Shown here in pieces: positions 33,478 to 44,894 of a DNA stretch of 64,000 bases (positions within the stretch are counted from its first letter, which is position 1; every line of letters starts with the position of its first letter). The stretch comes from Siderastrea siderea (taxonomy: Eukaryota; Cnidaria; Anthozoa; Scleractinia; Rhizangiidae). Both the position numbers and the translations under genes were made by a program. The notes under the pieces are model-generated. The model did not search any database and was not told the DNA's origin. It saw only the letters and a list, made by a program, of their open reading frames with translations. Location of the stretch: positions 67,580,399 through 67,644,398 of the forward strand of contig OZ034968.1 of the NCBI GenBank assembly GCA_964030785.1, given 5' to 3'.

Positions 33478-34025
33478 ATGTCTGCTACGTGTGGTAACAA
33501 ATTATGTGGCTTGCGAGAATTTGTTTGCCAACGATTCCTTGGATTCCTTCCTAGTTCGTGAGAATCCTGGACTTCTCATGGTAAACATTGGTGTTCTCAT
33601 ATTAAACAGCTTTACTGTCACGTTTGGAATCTGTTGATCATGGTTACAATATGGCGGACGCCCTCTCTCCATATGCCTTCAAATGCGTTGCTGTTAAGTT
33701 TTGTTTTGTACGATTTCTTAGTTGGTTGTATAGCCCAACAAATGTTCATCAAAGCTCAAGTTCTCGTTTACAATAATGACGAGATGGAAATGTGCAGTCT
33801 GAATTTGGCATCTGCTTTCATAAACATTTTCCTAACTACAGTCACTTTTCCTGCTTTAACCGTTATAAGCGTTGACAGATACCTAGCAGTACATTTTCAC
33901 CTACGACATCGAGAAATCGTTACGGATACCAGGATACAAATCTGTATTTTTGCCACCTGGGTAGTAGGTGGCGCAATTTCAGCCATCTCATTTTTTGCCT
34001 CGAGGATTTTTCAGTGGCTTTAATT
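33478..34025 (+). pseudogene. GPCR-2 duplicate, two frameshifts and lost 3' half
   Basis: Starts at the ATG equivalent to 8927. A net 4-bp gain near 33541-33556 (GGATTCCTTCCTAGTTCG, where unit 1 has GGAGATCTTGTTCG) breaks the frame. One A is missing near 33627 (TTTGGAATCTG versus TTTGGAAATCTG). The TM2-TM4 part stays readable (DRYLAVHFHLRH), and similarity stops after FQW at about 34025. The rest of the gene and about 150 bp beyond are replaced by unrelated sequence. Not functional. Confidence 0.9.
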
Positions 34026-34675
34026 GCCTCCGCAGGGATTTTGCCCAGAGGCAAAATCCCGAGGAAGCATCCTCATAGCTCGCGCACATATAAAGTAAAG
34101 GGAAGTAAAGTATTTACAGTTAAAATATACAGTATATATACCAGATCAAATCTCGATTCGCCAGAACAGGGCGCGCACGGAATAAGTGGGTAATGATGAC
34201 GTTTCATCACTTTACCGTACCCAAATTGTGAATTAGCCAATCAGAAGCCTTGTTTACTGTCCTGATTTTCTACGATGTCAAGTCACTGACCTGATATCCT
34301 ACGATATCATGGACAGTTTGTGAAACTCGCATTTTTTTTGCAGACTTTAGAGGCGAAAATTACAACAGAAATACAATGAAACGTAAAACTATTACTTTTG
34401 TTAAACGAGAAAGTACTTTGTTTAACGGTAAGAGAGGGGAAAAAATACAATTTCGCGCCAAAATTGGAAGCGGCTACACTGGCGGGCGATCGCGTGAACT
34501 TTACGGACAGCGCTGAAACTTTTTTGGTTTCAAAATGGAGCCGGATTTTCCAAATTTCTTTCTTAACTTGGACTTCCAAGATTCAGAAAATGAAAAATTT
34601 ACAAGACAGTAGTACAGTGTGATTTATCCTGGCCGAAATCGACTAAAAAAGGATCGGGGCTTTCGAGAAACGCAC
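34026..34675. other. Unrelated 650 bp replacing the 3' half of the GPCR-2 duplicate
   Basis: Lies where unit 1 has 9475-10025. Begins with a hairpin (GGGATTTTGCC ... GGCAAAATCCC at about 34036-34071). No gene seen. It may be a mobile element whose arrival deleted the target, or the product of a deletion plus insertion. Confidence 0.45.
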
Positions 34676-36404
34676 GCCTGTTTTGCTTTTGACTTATAAT
34701 TAACGTCACCTTTTTTTACCCTTAACCGGCGGTCGCTGGTAAACCTTTATAGCCTGTAGATCTTTGGCAATGGGAATGACATCAAAAATCGCTGTCCTAT
34801 AAGCAGTGGCGTACCTGCCTTTCAGTCAATTAAACCGAGCTAACAAGTTGCCAGGTGTTCTACTTAGGCTCACCAGTCATTCCAGGATTAATTAACAACT
34901 AGTAATAGTTTTCTCGGCAGATTACCTCCGTTATTGACTGAGCATGTTGTAGTGGCTGTGAATCTGTTTTAGTAGCTGTTAAGGTCTCCTTTTTTGCTGC
35001 CAAATAAATGAAAATATGAATAATTGAGTGTATTTTGTTAGTCCACACATGATATCATCGTTGTTGTGAATAACGGTTGTGTACAATATGAAACTTTTTG
35101 TGCATTTGTTCGGTTTTGTCTCTGTAAAATCGCAGTTGGGGCTGCAGTTTGACAAAGGCAAAACCTGTATGTTTTCCCAGTTTTTGTAGCCTGTCAATAG
35201 GCTCCCTGAGGAGCGTTTGGTCGGAGAGGAAAATATGAAGGTTTTAATAACGAGGCCTTACCCGATAAGGAACAGCGCGCGAGACCCATCTTATCATTAA
35301 AGCCTGACATCATTAGAACCGTCACTGATGCATAAGCAGACATCGAGACAAAGCTCATCAATTACGTCCACTTAGTAACCTGTCATTACGTCCACCTGTC
35401 ATTATCCGTCATTGCTAACCAGTTTTTAAAACTGTAACAGTCTTCATGTATATTAAGACCAACAGCAGCAATAATAGCAGTAATGGTTTGCCAGCATTCC
35501 ACAGAGTGGCTTTTCTATCCTAAAAAAACCTATGCTGCAACTTAAATTACACTAAATGTTAACTAAAAAGAAGTCGAACCCGTTTCAGTCGAGTTAAAGT
35601 TGTGGGATTGGTCCTCGTGCCCAGTCGCCGGCGGGCTAAGAAGGCCAGGCGGCTCTGGGGACGAGAATGGGATGCACTGCAGTCTCATTCCCACCACGCC
35701 CCGCGCACTCTTTTGCCACGTCATAACGGAGCCTGGGAACGAGACAGTCTCACCTCCCACAAATGAAACACAACCCAGCTGGAAATGCTGGAGTTGACCT
35801 TATATGCGGCTTGAGTTTGTTGTTGGATCTGGTCCTTCAATGCTTCGATGGTTTTCCTCCAGGTTATCCGGCCACCAATTTTCCTGCCCTCTCAAAAACT
35901 AACATTTTAAAACTTCAACTGAAATTTGATCCTGAATCCGAGGGTCACGGAATCAAATAAAGTTGATGTGTCCGACCAAAAAGTATGAGATGAGCCCGCT
36001 TCAGTGCCTCGCGATACCGTTTGGACTATTATTTCATAACGCTTCCCTTCTTTGTCGGGTACAATATAAAAGTCTGGTTCAACGTAGGTTGCGTGCAGGC
36101 ATGAATTACCCTGGATTCACTATTGAAACCTTACCATATCTAAATTAAAGCAATTGTTCATAGCCTTTGCCACAAAGTACAGTCAATTCCTTCTTCGTAT
36201 ATGTGGACTCCCTGAGCTCGTTATTAAAGAAAAGAATTGAAGTCCCAGTAAATATCCCGATGAAGGCAAAAAAGTCAGAGAGATAAAAATGTCGCCTTTG
36301 GCATGAAAAAGGCCAATTAAAATATTTGCATAGGCAACGGAGGCTCTAAGATTCTTGGAATCAGCCTCGCTCCGTAAATTTTCTGTCACTGGAATGTTCA
36401 GCTA
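34676..36404. other. Receptor 3' flank and flank C of unit 2
   Basis: 34676-34890 matches 10020-10236 and 34905-36404 matches 21712-23160, with both TTAA insertions missing between them. The minus-strand frame VLPLSNCSPN beginning at 35164 parallels the tentative ASIC-like exon of flank C. About 65 bp at 35605-35670 is extra relative to unit 1. No definite gene. Confidence 0.55.
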
Positions 36405-37076
36405 AGAATGCATGCAAATCAAACTGCGTTAGTGTCCTATTAAAAGGCCCTAATGCAGTACGAGAAAGCCTTCACAAGGCCCTCAAATGATATGACAAAA
36501 CAGATATAAACACCATCAATTTCACTAAGTCATTCCCTTAAATTATGCCATTGAAAACCACCTCTCATTAATTATTTACCCATGCCCGAATAATTCTTTC
36601 CCTCCCAACAGAGCTATTCTATATTGTTCCCACTTATTTAAAGTAAAGATGTGAAATTATCTCCAGTTTTTAAAGAAGTTAAAAGAACCTACTTTTTATT
36701 TTTTTATTCAGCTTTTGTTATTAACGCTACAGAGCTTTTATTTTTTAAATAGTGCTATCACTTTTGTCCTATAGCTGCGATGCTGTCATACTACATTTTT
36801 TCCCACAGGACCGTTCTGGCAAAATTTGTGATCATGAGTAGGTTTTTATTTTACCTAGAGTTACACTATGGGTGGATTTATTCACATATGGGAGGATTTA
36901 TTAGTATAGCCGTTGCAGTTCCTCGTGCAGTGAACATCTATTTAGTTTTTGATTGACGCTTCGCACGGACAAATGCGAAAGCTATACACGTATCTGAAAA
37001 TAAATAGGCCCTATCTAAGCTACCTATTATTGTGTTCTTTTTGTGTACGTTTCTCGTGGACGTTTGTTGTTCTGCT
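36405..37076. other. Single-copy spacer after the duplication
   Basis: The similarity to unit 1 ends near 36404. AT-rich; no gene, repeat or splice signal I can support. Confidence 0.5.
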
Positions 37077-38108
37077 TCACACTCTGACTGGGATCTCTGC
37101 TGGGGTCAGTGCAACGGAAGAAGTTTTTCTTAACTCTACAACACCTGGCTCTTCGGTGGAGGCTTTCTTGGGCTTGACCAGCTCTACAACATCATTTCGT
37201 CTGCCTCTGCAGATTAACAAGCGCTTGAACTCATTCCGAAATTCTCGGTTAGTCGCCGCGTAAACCCAAGGATTGGAAGAACAGCTGACGAAGAGAAAAA
37301 ACACGACAACACGATGAGCAACTGGGTGCAGGTGATCAGGATGCACACGAATTATTATGGAAATGATGTACTCGGGGATCCAGCAGACCAGAAAAAACAA
37401 CACTACACCAAAAACTGTTCGCGTGATTCTGATCTCTTCGATGTTGATCTTTTCTCCCGTGCGAAACGTTGCCGAGACTTTGCGAGTGTGTTCTCGAATG
37501 TTACAGAACACCTTTGCGTAGCAGTAAACCACGATTATGGACGTTATGCCAAAATAAAACGTTGATTTCATGATGGTATAGATTATTTCTGCGCTCATAT
37601 CATCGAACTTTAGGACGCAACTTGCTCGCTTTGCGTTGAATTCGTACTTTGCAAACGACGGCACAGAAAATGTGAAAATGAAAGCGACTTGGATGGTCCA
37701 TACCAGAATCATTATAGCACATGATTGCCTTTTAGATGGAAATATTTTCTGATAAAGGCGAAATTTTGACATTCGGCAAAATCTATTGAAGGCGGTCAGT
37801 GCAATTGTGTGAAGAGTTGCAAACTCAATGAACAGGATCATAAAACCCTGGAAGTTACAAAAGTGTTGTCCAAAAATCCACTTTCTTCCTGCGAACATTG
37901 TCACTGTTATTGAAGGCCCAGAAAATGCGGCGAACAGAAGGCCTATGGTGGCCATAGCGGCGATGAAAACGTTTGTAGGGGTTCGTAGCCGCGAACTTCT
38001 ATAAATCGTTAAGCAAACCAGAATGTTGCCAACAATAGCAATCAAGGTACCAACTAAAGTAAGTACTCCGGAGAAAATGTCCACATTTGTGGGTCCTCTG
38101 TTACTCAT
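37077..38108 (-). CDS. Class A orphan GPCR, melatonin-receptor-like, 343 aa
   Basis: A full-length single-exon receptor starting at an ATG (38106-38108). Landmarks: GN in TM1 (N28), C84 and C164 for the TM3-loop disulfide, NRF at 108-110 in place of DRY, W137 in TM4, CWIP at 242-245 in TM6 and NPWVY at 279-283 in TM7, then a basic helix 8 and a tail of about 50 residues. NRF recalls the NRY of melatonin receptors. The TM7 lysine of opsins is absent, so it should not bind retinal. The TM2 aspartate at the sodium site is replaced in MATIGLLFA (G56 by alignment). It is not close to the other receptors of the window. Ligand unknown. Confidence 0.85.
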   Translation of the reverse strand: MSNRGPTNVDIFSGVLTLVGTLIAIVGNILVCLTIYRSSRLRTPTNVFIAAMATIGLLFAAFSGPSITVTMFAGRKWIFGQHFCNFQGFMILFIEFATLHTIALTAFNRFCRMSKFRLYQKIFPSKRQSCAIMILVWTIQVAFIFTFSVPSFAKYEFNAKRASCVLKFDDMSAEIIYTIMKSTFYFGITSIIVVYCYAKVFCNIREHTRKVSATFRTGEKINIEEIRITRTVFGVVLFFLVCWIPEYIISIIIRVHPDHLHPVAHRVVVFFLFVSCSSNPWVYAATNREFRNEFKRLLICRGRRNDVVELVKPKKASTEEPGVVELRKTSSVALTPAEIPVRV

Positions 38109-40402
38109 ATTCAGTTGCCGAATGTGATAATCTTAAAGTTTCACTGCCGGAAAGAAAGATGCCAAGTGGCGACCCGCCGCAGTGCTTCAAGTGAGACTCA
38201 GGTCGGTTGACACAATGATATGTTTGTGATTACCCGGGCATGAAGACGAGGATGGAAAAGGTTTTACATCTTAACGTTAAAATGTTTGTCACAGGTTGTC
38301 ATGTCATGTTATATTTCCTTTTTAGGTTTTTGTCAATTACCATCTCACAGAATGAACACCTTCACACTAGCGAGCCTTCCACAGAAGTTTATTAACTGAC
38401 TTTGTATGCAGCTTTTAACTTTGAATTTCTAATACTTTTGAAGCCACCTGTTTATTAAATAACCTTGAAGTTAAGTTTAATTGTTTTAAGTCTTTTTTCC
38501 CTATTGGCAGAAGCAATTCTTCGTCCAGTGACACCGCAGGTGGTTTATTTAAATAACGGTCCCGCAAAGAGCGTTTTAAAAAAGGAAAAAAGAAAGGAAA
38601 AAGGAAAAGAAGACAGTAAAACGGTTAAAAACAGGTTAACATGTCACTCATGGACGTGAGACAGAAGTGAACAAGCTAATTTTTATCTGTAGGCCGAGCA
38701 CAAACGTTCTTAACTTATTGTGAATATTAAGGGAAATGAGGCAACGATTGTGAGAGCAGCAAGAACAAACGTCACAAAATCCGAACAAAAGAAAGGGTTT
38801 TGCACTTATGTTAAACATTGTGATTGGGGTTGTTATTCAAGTGACACAATAATTTGTGTTTTAGTGCGCATGCTTTATAAGTTAGGTTACAACCTTGCCG
38901 TCGAGGTCTTGCCGTGGACAGTTAAACCGTATGGTTTCCAGTAGGCAAAGGCAAAAAGCAACGTCTCTTCCAGTTTATTTAGAGCTTTGAAATTTGAATC
39001 GTTTTAAACATTTACAAGAGTGAATTCGTAAGGAAGCGATGTAAAAATGCTCCGGCAAGCAAAACATAGAAAAAGCTTACGTTTTCAGAAATGGTGTTTT
39101 GTGGTTGAAGTGAAAGTTATTAGTTAGTCTTTTTTTTTTTTTTTGTAATTATGGCGAGAACTGCGCACGCGTTGCTCGTTTGACAGCTGTGAGAGTATGG
39201 TGAGTTTGCTGTACGAGCGAGAAAATGTTAGTTTCTGGATGCTCCTGGGTCTTCTAATATAAAATCTTTTAAAACTCTTGTCTTCCTTTTCTCTCCTTTA
39301 ACTTTTTGTTCAAAATTTACCCTGAAAGATGCACGATTTCAGCGGTTTCGTTTACGTTCTTACAATCATTGTCGTTAAATACAAGTTGCATAAAACAATT
39401 TTACAATTGTTTCGTGCACCATTCATCTCGTTGCAGAGCTGTAGCTTCAGTCATACAAGGCGATACTAACTTTTGAGTCTTTCAGTGAAGCTAAATCCAA
39501 AAAGAATCCAAATGAAATCTACTGAATAGTTATTTCAAGTAGCGTTGTCTTTTAACCAACTTTTCCATGTGGAATTTTTACATATTAAAGGGACCGATTT
39601 CGACTTGTGAGCAAGCGTCCGTAAGAGGGTGGACGGAGGCGTGCTGTCAGTCTAAAGCGTTTGCAGATCCCTATATGTACCAAGTTATTAGGACACAAGC
39701 AAACAAGAGTTAATTAACAGAGAAATGAAGAGACGTTAACCTGTCTAGATTTGGCATTACACGATTAGTATCAAAAGGCATCAGACTTGTCTTGAGTTTT
39801 TGCCACCTTCACGTTTGCTTTGTTTGTCCCTACTGGTTATGAGATTGTAGAAAACGGTCAACTTCGATCGATAAGAGATGAACCCTTTTGAAATAGATGA
39901 AATAAATTGAAAATGCATAACTAAAATACTCAAGCTGGTGCCACCTCCTTGAGTCTACTTGAGAAAAATATATCGGTTCTAAATTAGGCCTGCCAACGTC
40001 ATCAAGCGTGGGAGTTTACAGTAATCGAGTCATTTTTACAGTTAGCGGTAGAAGAACCAGAAAAGAAGAACTTCTTCGAATTCTATTTCCTACACTTTTA
40101 ATTTAGAAGACAGTGTTGATCTCCATGTTAGTGAACAAATCATTTTCTCATGGTAAATGCTGAAGAAAGGTAATATCGAGAGTACAACATCATCATTCAT
40201 AAAGGTATCAAGCTAGTTAAAAATATCATTTCTTCATATTAAGAAAGATTCCTATATTATTTAATTCTGAAAGTTTGAACAATTTTATTGCGAATGAATA
40301 ATTCCTCTATTATTTTTATTCTCGAAATTTCTGTCTGTGATTTAAATATTTTTCAACAAAGAAATGTTTACTTCATAGGTTTGCTAAGATCAACAAAGAA
40401 TT
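38109..40402. other. Spacer without recognised genes
   Basis: AT-rich with a T run at 39130-39143. An open frame at 38465-38659 lacks an ATG at its hydrophobic start and is not called. Confidence 0.45.
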
Positions 40403-40460
40403 ATGCAAGCAGTCTTTGTTTGCTTTCTGTGGCTGTTGCTTTTATTTCTAGGTTTTTGTT
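40403..40460 (+). CDS. Candidate exon 1 of a small secreted peptide (signal peptide)
   Basis: The ATG at 40403 begins MQAVFVCFLWLLLLFLGFC, a textbook hydrophobic signal peptide, and after 58 nt runs into a strong donor, TTGTT|GTAAGT (40461). It ends in phase 1. An acceptor in the right phase lies 1.5 kb downstream (41975). Joined, the two exons give 45 codons including the stop. No family is recognised. Chance is a real alternative for such a short model. Confidence 0.3.
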
Positions 40461-40644
40461 GTAAGTTCTCTTCTTCGTTGTCATTTAACAAATACATATA
40501 CTATTTTTCTAACGAAAGCAAAGTCCAACGTTCGTAATTCGTTGAGGCTCAGTGTCATTTGCACGGCCTACCCGTCGGCAACTTAGCATGAGATCCTTAA
40601 TTATAACCTGACACTTAAGTATTAGTTAATAGTTTAAAATGTTA

Positions 40645-40830
40645 ATACGATTTTAAGTTATTATATCTTGAACCATAACACTCTAGTAACAAGTTCAGGG
40701 CATCACTAATGAAGATAATATCCGTCATTACCTTATAAGCATTAAAAGTGTGAGGAAAAGTAGCCTGCATGTACTTTGGCATGTCTTGTGGTCGGAAATA
40801 AAGCTTCGACATTAGCGTGCATTCTAACAT
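40645..40830 (-). pseudogene. Degraded DDE_4 (Harbinger/IS5-like) transposase fragment
   Basis: The minus-strand frame at 40642-40974 contains PQDMPKYMQATFPHTF, V-x-x-D, IFIS and LLLE...YNNLKSY. The order and spacing resemble the first catalytic-Asp region of DDE_4 transposases (KYMP-x-x-F, V-I-x-D, IFI-x-x-P, YSNYKSH). Only about 50 residues match and several conserved positions have changed. Clearly a relic if real. Confidence 0.35.
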
Positions 40831-41771
40831 AGCTTTAACGCTACGATTCAAATATTTCCGGCCTGCTTTACGAACCATAATTAAAACTAAATCAGGACAA
40901 AAGAGAGTGTTCCTTTTATTTAACTTTGTTTGACATTTCCCTTGAAATTTCCTGTTTGGCTTTTGATCAATCACTGAATGAGGTCAAATGCCATCCCAAA
41001 ATATTGCACTTCATAAAATGAGTTATTATTGAGATAAATGTCACCCTTCTTCTAGCTAACAAGATGAGTTGAAATAGATTAAAAGGGTGTCCCCGGTTTG
41101 GATGAAAGTGGCACGCTTGCTTGTAAGGATTAATCATCTGCGAGGATCAAGCTTCAATGACGTGCGTCTATGTTAATTTTGAGTAAACAGCTTAAGTTGA
41201 TTTGCTTTCTGATCTTACTGCACAAGTCTCAGTTTACGCTTGCCTGATAAATGCTTCAAGAAACGAATTCGCTGTGTTGGATGAATATTATTCGACAAGG
41301 AAGAGTAAAACTAAACGTGCCACTGCACGGTTTCCCTGGCGCTCAAAAATGAAATTAATTCGCAAATAAACTTCAAATTCATGCAAGATAAATAACCTTC
41401 GTCCAATTCGTGTTTGCTTCATGACCTACAACCGTTGCTAGTAGAGTGTTGCATGTATGCAAATGGCCCAGTTATATTTTTGGAGATACTCACTTACATA
41501 AGCTATATTGGTATGTGAGAGGCTAATAAAAGGGCATGGTCATTTAGCTGTTTTGCTGATAGAGAAGCTGAGGGCGAGATATAGGTTATGACCCGTTTGG
41601 TTTTGTTTTGTATGCAGTGTCTGAAAAAAGGTTAATTTAAAAAGGGTAAGATTGCTTTAAGAAACAACATCTCCTGAACCAAAGACCAGCATCGAACACC
41701 GACCTTTCGATCTTTGATTGAAAGTCCAACAGACTCACTTCAGTACTCAAGTTTACACCGCCACTCCTCAA

Positions 41772-42180
41772 GCACGTGTTCAGCCCTAGCTACTTGTCAC
41801 TGAGGTAGTCGTATACTCTGAGTATAAAATGGGGTATTAATTTATGTTGTTAGTATGGAATAGGGGAAAGATTTTATGGTTAGCTCTGAAATGAGAGACG
41901 AAAAATTATTCATTTTATCAGCCTGTTTGCCGCCTATATATTGCTTCAATTTAGGACGTTTTGTTGCTTTTCAGCGGGTTTGCGCTGGCCAGCGTACAAA
42001 TTCCAGATACCAAAAACACAATTTTGTTTTAAAAGAACGGATCACCTGTAAAATAAACTGACGATAAGTCTGTTTGAGGCTCATATTATACCTATTCTTG
42101 CTCTTAAATCATTTTAAGCACGTGCTCAAATAATCAGCCCTACTTGTCCTTGATGTAGCCATATACTCTGAGTGTTTCCA
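41772..42180 (+). repeat. Imperfect direct repeat, about 60 bp, two copies
   Basis: AGCACGTG ... CAGCCCTA ... CTACTTGTC ... GAGGTAGTC ... ATACTCTGAGT at 41772-41824 recurs in the same order at 42118-42175 with small indels. The spacing is about 345 bp. Origin unknown; it flanks candidate exon 2 of the small peptide model. Confidence 0.5.
41975..42051 (+). CDS. Candidate exon 2 of a small secreted peptide
   Basis: The acceptor is strong: a pyrimidine tract, GTTTTGTTGCTTTTCAG, ending at 41974. After joining to exon 1 the frame reads SGLRWPAYKFQIPKTQFC and ends at TAA 42049-42051. AATAAA follows at once at 42052-42057. The mature peptide would be about 25 residues with two basic clusters and one cysteine. 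This could be a neuropeptide-like product or a coincidence of signals. Confidence 0.28.
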
Positions 42181-44894
42181 ACCACAGGATCGCTCTTTAA
42201 TACATGCTAAATATCACGAAATTTTGGTCCAGTTGTTAGTCTTTTTATACTCTTAAGCTCGATGATCTCCAACGCAAGATCAGTTTTAAATTAAATCTAG
42301 GAGACAAATAAGGAAGTATAAGCTATCAGAACGAAATGGTTGCGTGCATGGCGTGGCCTCTAAAGAGCTCTGGCTACTGATCAGTTCCAGTTTTACCAGT
42401 AGATCAAGTGTGCGTAACATTCTGAGAATACACTAAGATAATGTCGGATCCGGTATCGAAAGCAGTTTATATCAAGTTCCCCTCTGGCCAACTACTGTTT
42501 CAAACCGGGTACGGGAGCAGACCTTCGTTTTCGTGAAAACAAAAGAACGGGTATTCAAAATAGCTGGCAGGAAGAAAGACGAGGAGGCAGGTTAGTGTTC
42601 AAGATCGGGCGGATTTCAGACTACTATAACAAATTAAGCCTTGAATATTACTGTGGTGCTAATTTTGGAATCCTGAGACAAACTCCTAATGTGTGACCAA
42701 AAACTGAAAGCTACTGACTAGCACTTCATTCCTTGCTGTACAAGGTGATTCCAATGTTTGGGTCAATGGATAAAATCCTAAAGAGCGGAGGACTGTGAAC
42801 TGTTTTTCTGCAGCGGTGTTGTTTAATATGCTCGGTGTTTAAGGTGGTTGTGATATTTGAGTCTATATCTACAATGTTTACTTGCAAAATCCTGGAGCGG
42901 ACAAAATCGTCAAAATCGTTCTAAATTGTGAGAGAAAACAATCTAAGCCCTCTGTCACCGGTCACTGTTCATATCATTATAAAGGGTGATTCAGTATTAT
43001 CACTGGCATCCTGGCAGTCTTTAGTTCCGCTCGAAGTTTTGCGCTAAATGTAAAATTTAAAGCGACCATTGCATTTGCCTCGGGAGCAGGAACTCCTCAA
43101 AGTAAGACGGCATTATACATCTTACAAAAAAGGCCAGAATACAACTCAGTAAATTTCCGAATATTTTCATACGTTTGATTGCGTACGGACGGTAGTATTT
43201 CCGTGTTTGCTACGGTACAAGCTGACTTCTGTAAAAATCTCTAAATTTGCTTACTATTTCTCCACCCTCTGTGCAAGATGTAACGCTCGCTTTTACTAGT
43301 TTAATGATGCCTTTTCCTTTAAAGGTGCTTTCACTACTTATAGCTAACAAAATTTGAAACACGTCTAAGTACTTAAATACTCAATTCCGAACTAATTAAC
43401 TGTGAAGGAACGAACTAGGACGCATCACCAAAACTTTTGCAACAGGTCAATACAGTCACAGTACATTATCTTAATATATATATAATGTTTAATGCCAGAT
43501 CGACTCTTACTATACACAGGCTTCGTTGCTTTCATATTTTAATCTCGTGCTTCCACGAGCACCCTTGACGTGAGTGTAATTATGCATTCACGTCATAACA
43601 TTTTCTGTTTTGTTTCAGGACCAAACAGTCTTCCTCTTCAGTCGCCTCTCCGGCGTCTCTTCCTAAATGCCTCTTTTCCCTACAGTTTCAGAGCCTTAAA
43701 ATAGGTCAAAATTAAGGCACCGATTTACCAAGCAAAGCTGGAATATGAGGTAAACAGAGGTGAAAAATAGAAAAACAAAACGATGACCTTGACATAGGTT
43801 TGGCTCTCAAATAGTTTACAATGCACATTATTGAAACGAGTAAGCTGGTGGGCAACTTTAATTGACTGAGTATTAATATTTAAAACTATAAGGGTTGGAC
43901 AACGTTATTTCAAAACCGCAGAGTAGCTAGTCATGTCATTTACATGTTTAGGCACCTGCAAATTATTGCTGATAACAAGATAGCCACCAGAACCGAAGGA
44001 GATTATGTTGAAACCTTGGCACTTGTTCATTTTCTGTCTGATTAAAGGCAACATATTATTCACAGTTGGTTACAAACAAGCTTACTGAATTATTGATTTG
44101 ATAACTCGATTCGTGTTGAAGGGGTGATAGAGACTGGTCCTGGAAAATAACACTAAACATTAAACCTTGAAAGTACATTTAGAAACTGCAATATGACCTG
44201 AAACATAGATAAATAAAATAACGATAACACACTCTGTGATCAATTGTTTATTGCAATAGACGGGGTTCAAATAATTGAAAACACTGCCTATTAACAAAGC
44301 AGGCAATAGGCTGCTTTGTTAGAGACATGAACAAGTCCCTGGTGAGTAATTAAAGTAATTTTAGGTTTTACATTCAGTTTCATTAAGTCTTAACATTATT
44401 TTTGAAAAATTAGATTTTAGAATGTTCTCTCTTTTCCAAGCAGTGTCATCAAAAATTAAGGCGTTCGAGCAATTAGTAAGCTATGGAAAACTTCCAAAAA
44501 TATGCACTTAACTGTAAGTTTTAAATAAACGAAAAAGCGTCCAAGCGGGAATTTCATTTAATTCAGATGACGCCTTTTCGATTTCGGTTTAAGAGTTGTT
44601 TTAAATCACCTGCGTTATTATCTTTTGGTACATTAGCGAACGCATACAGTTCATCATATGCAATAATATCTACAACATGATTATATTTTATAGCCTATTA
44701 TTTAACATTGGATGTTATTTGATGCTGTTAAATAACTCCTTTAAGACGCGAGAAGTTTGGCTAAGCGCTTTACGACCGGGTCGGGAAGGCGAAGTGTTGA
44801 GTTGGGTTGAAAAATTTAGTTACTGTTTTGCTTATAAATTGCCTTACCCTTAAAATATTTTACAAATGAGCGTTTTAGTGTTCGTTGGTAAATA
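42058..44894. other. Spacer downstream of the homeobox gene
   Basis: No gene called. A good acceptor (TTCTGTTTTGTTTCAG, ending about 43618) precedes a short open stretch, but no matching upstream exon is evident. A small hairpin, TAACAAAGCAG ... CTGCTTTGTTA, lies at 44292-44321. Confidence 0.45.

Noticed and set aside
38465..38659. Apparent signal peptide (LKLSLIVLSLFSLLAEA) at the start of a 64-codon frame
   Set aside because: The frame begins with TTG; there is no ATG before the hydrophobic segment and no splice acceptor evident.
43604..43700. Acceptor TTTGTTTCAG followed by a short open stretch as last exon of the small-peptide model
   Set aside because: Joining it to the donor at 40460 creates an immediate TGA; phase does not fit.
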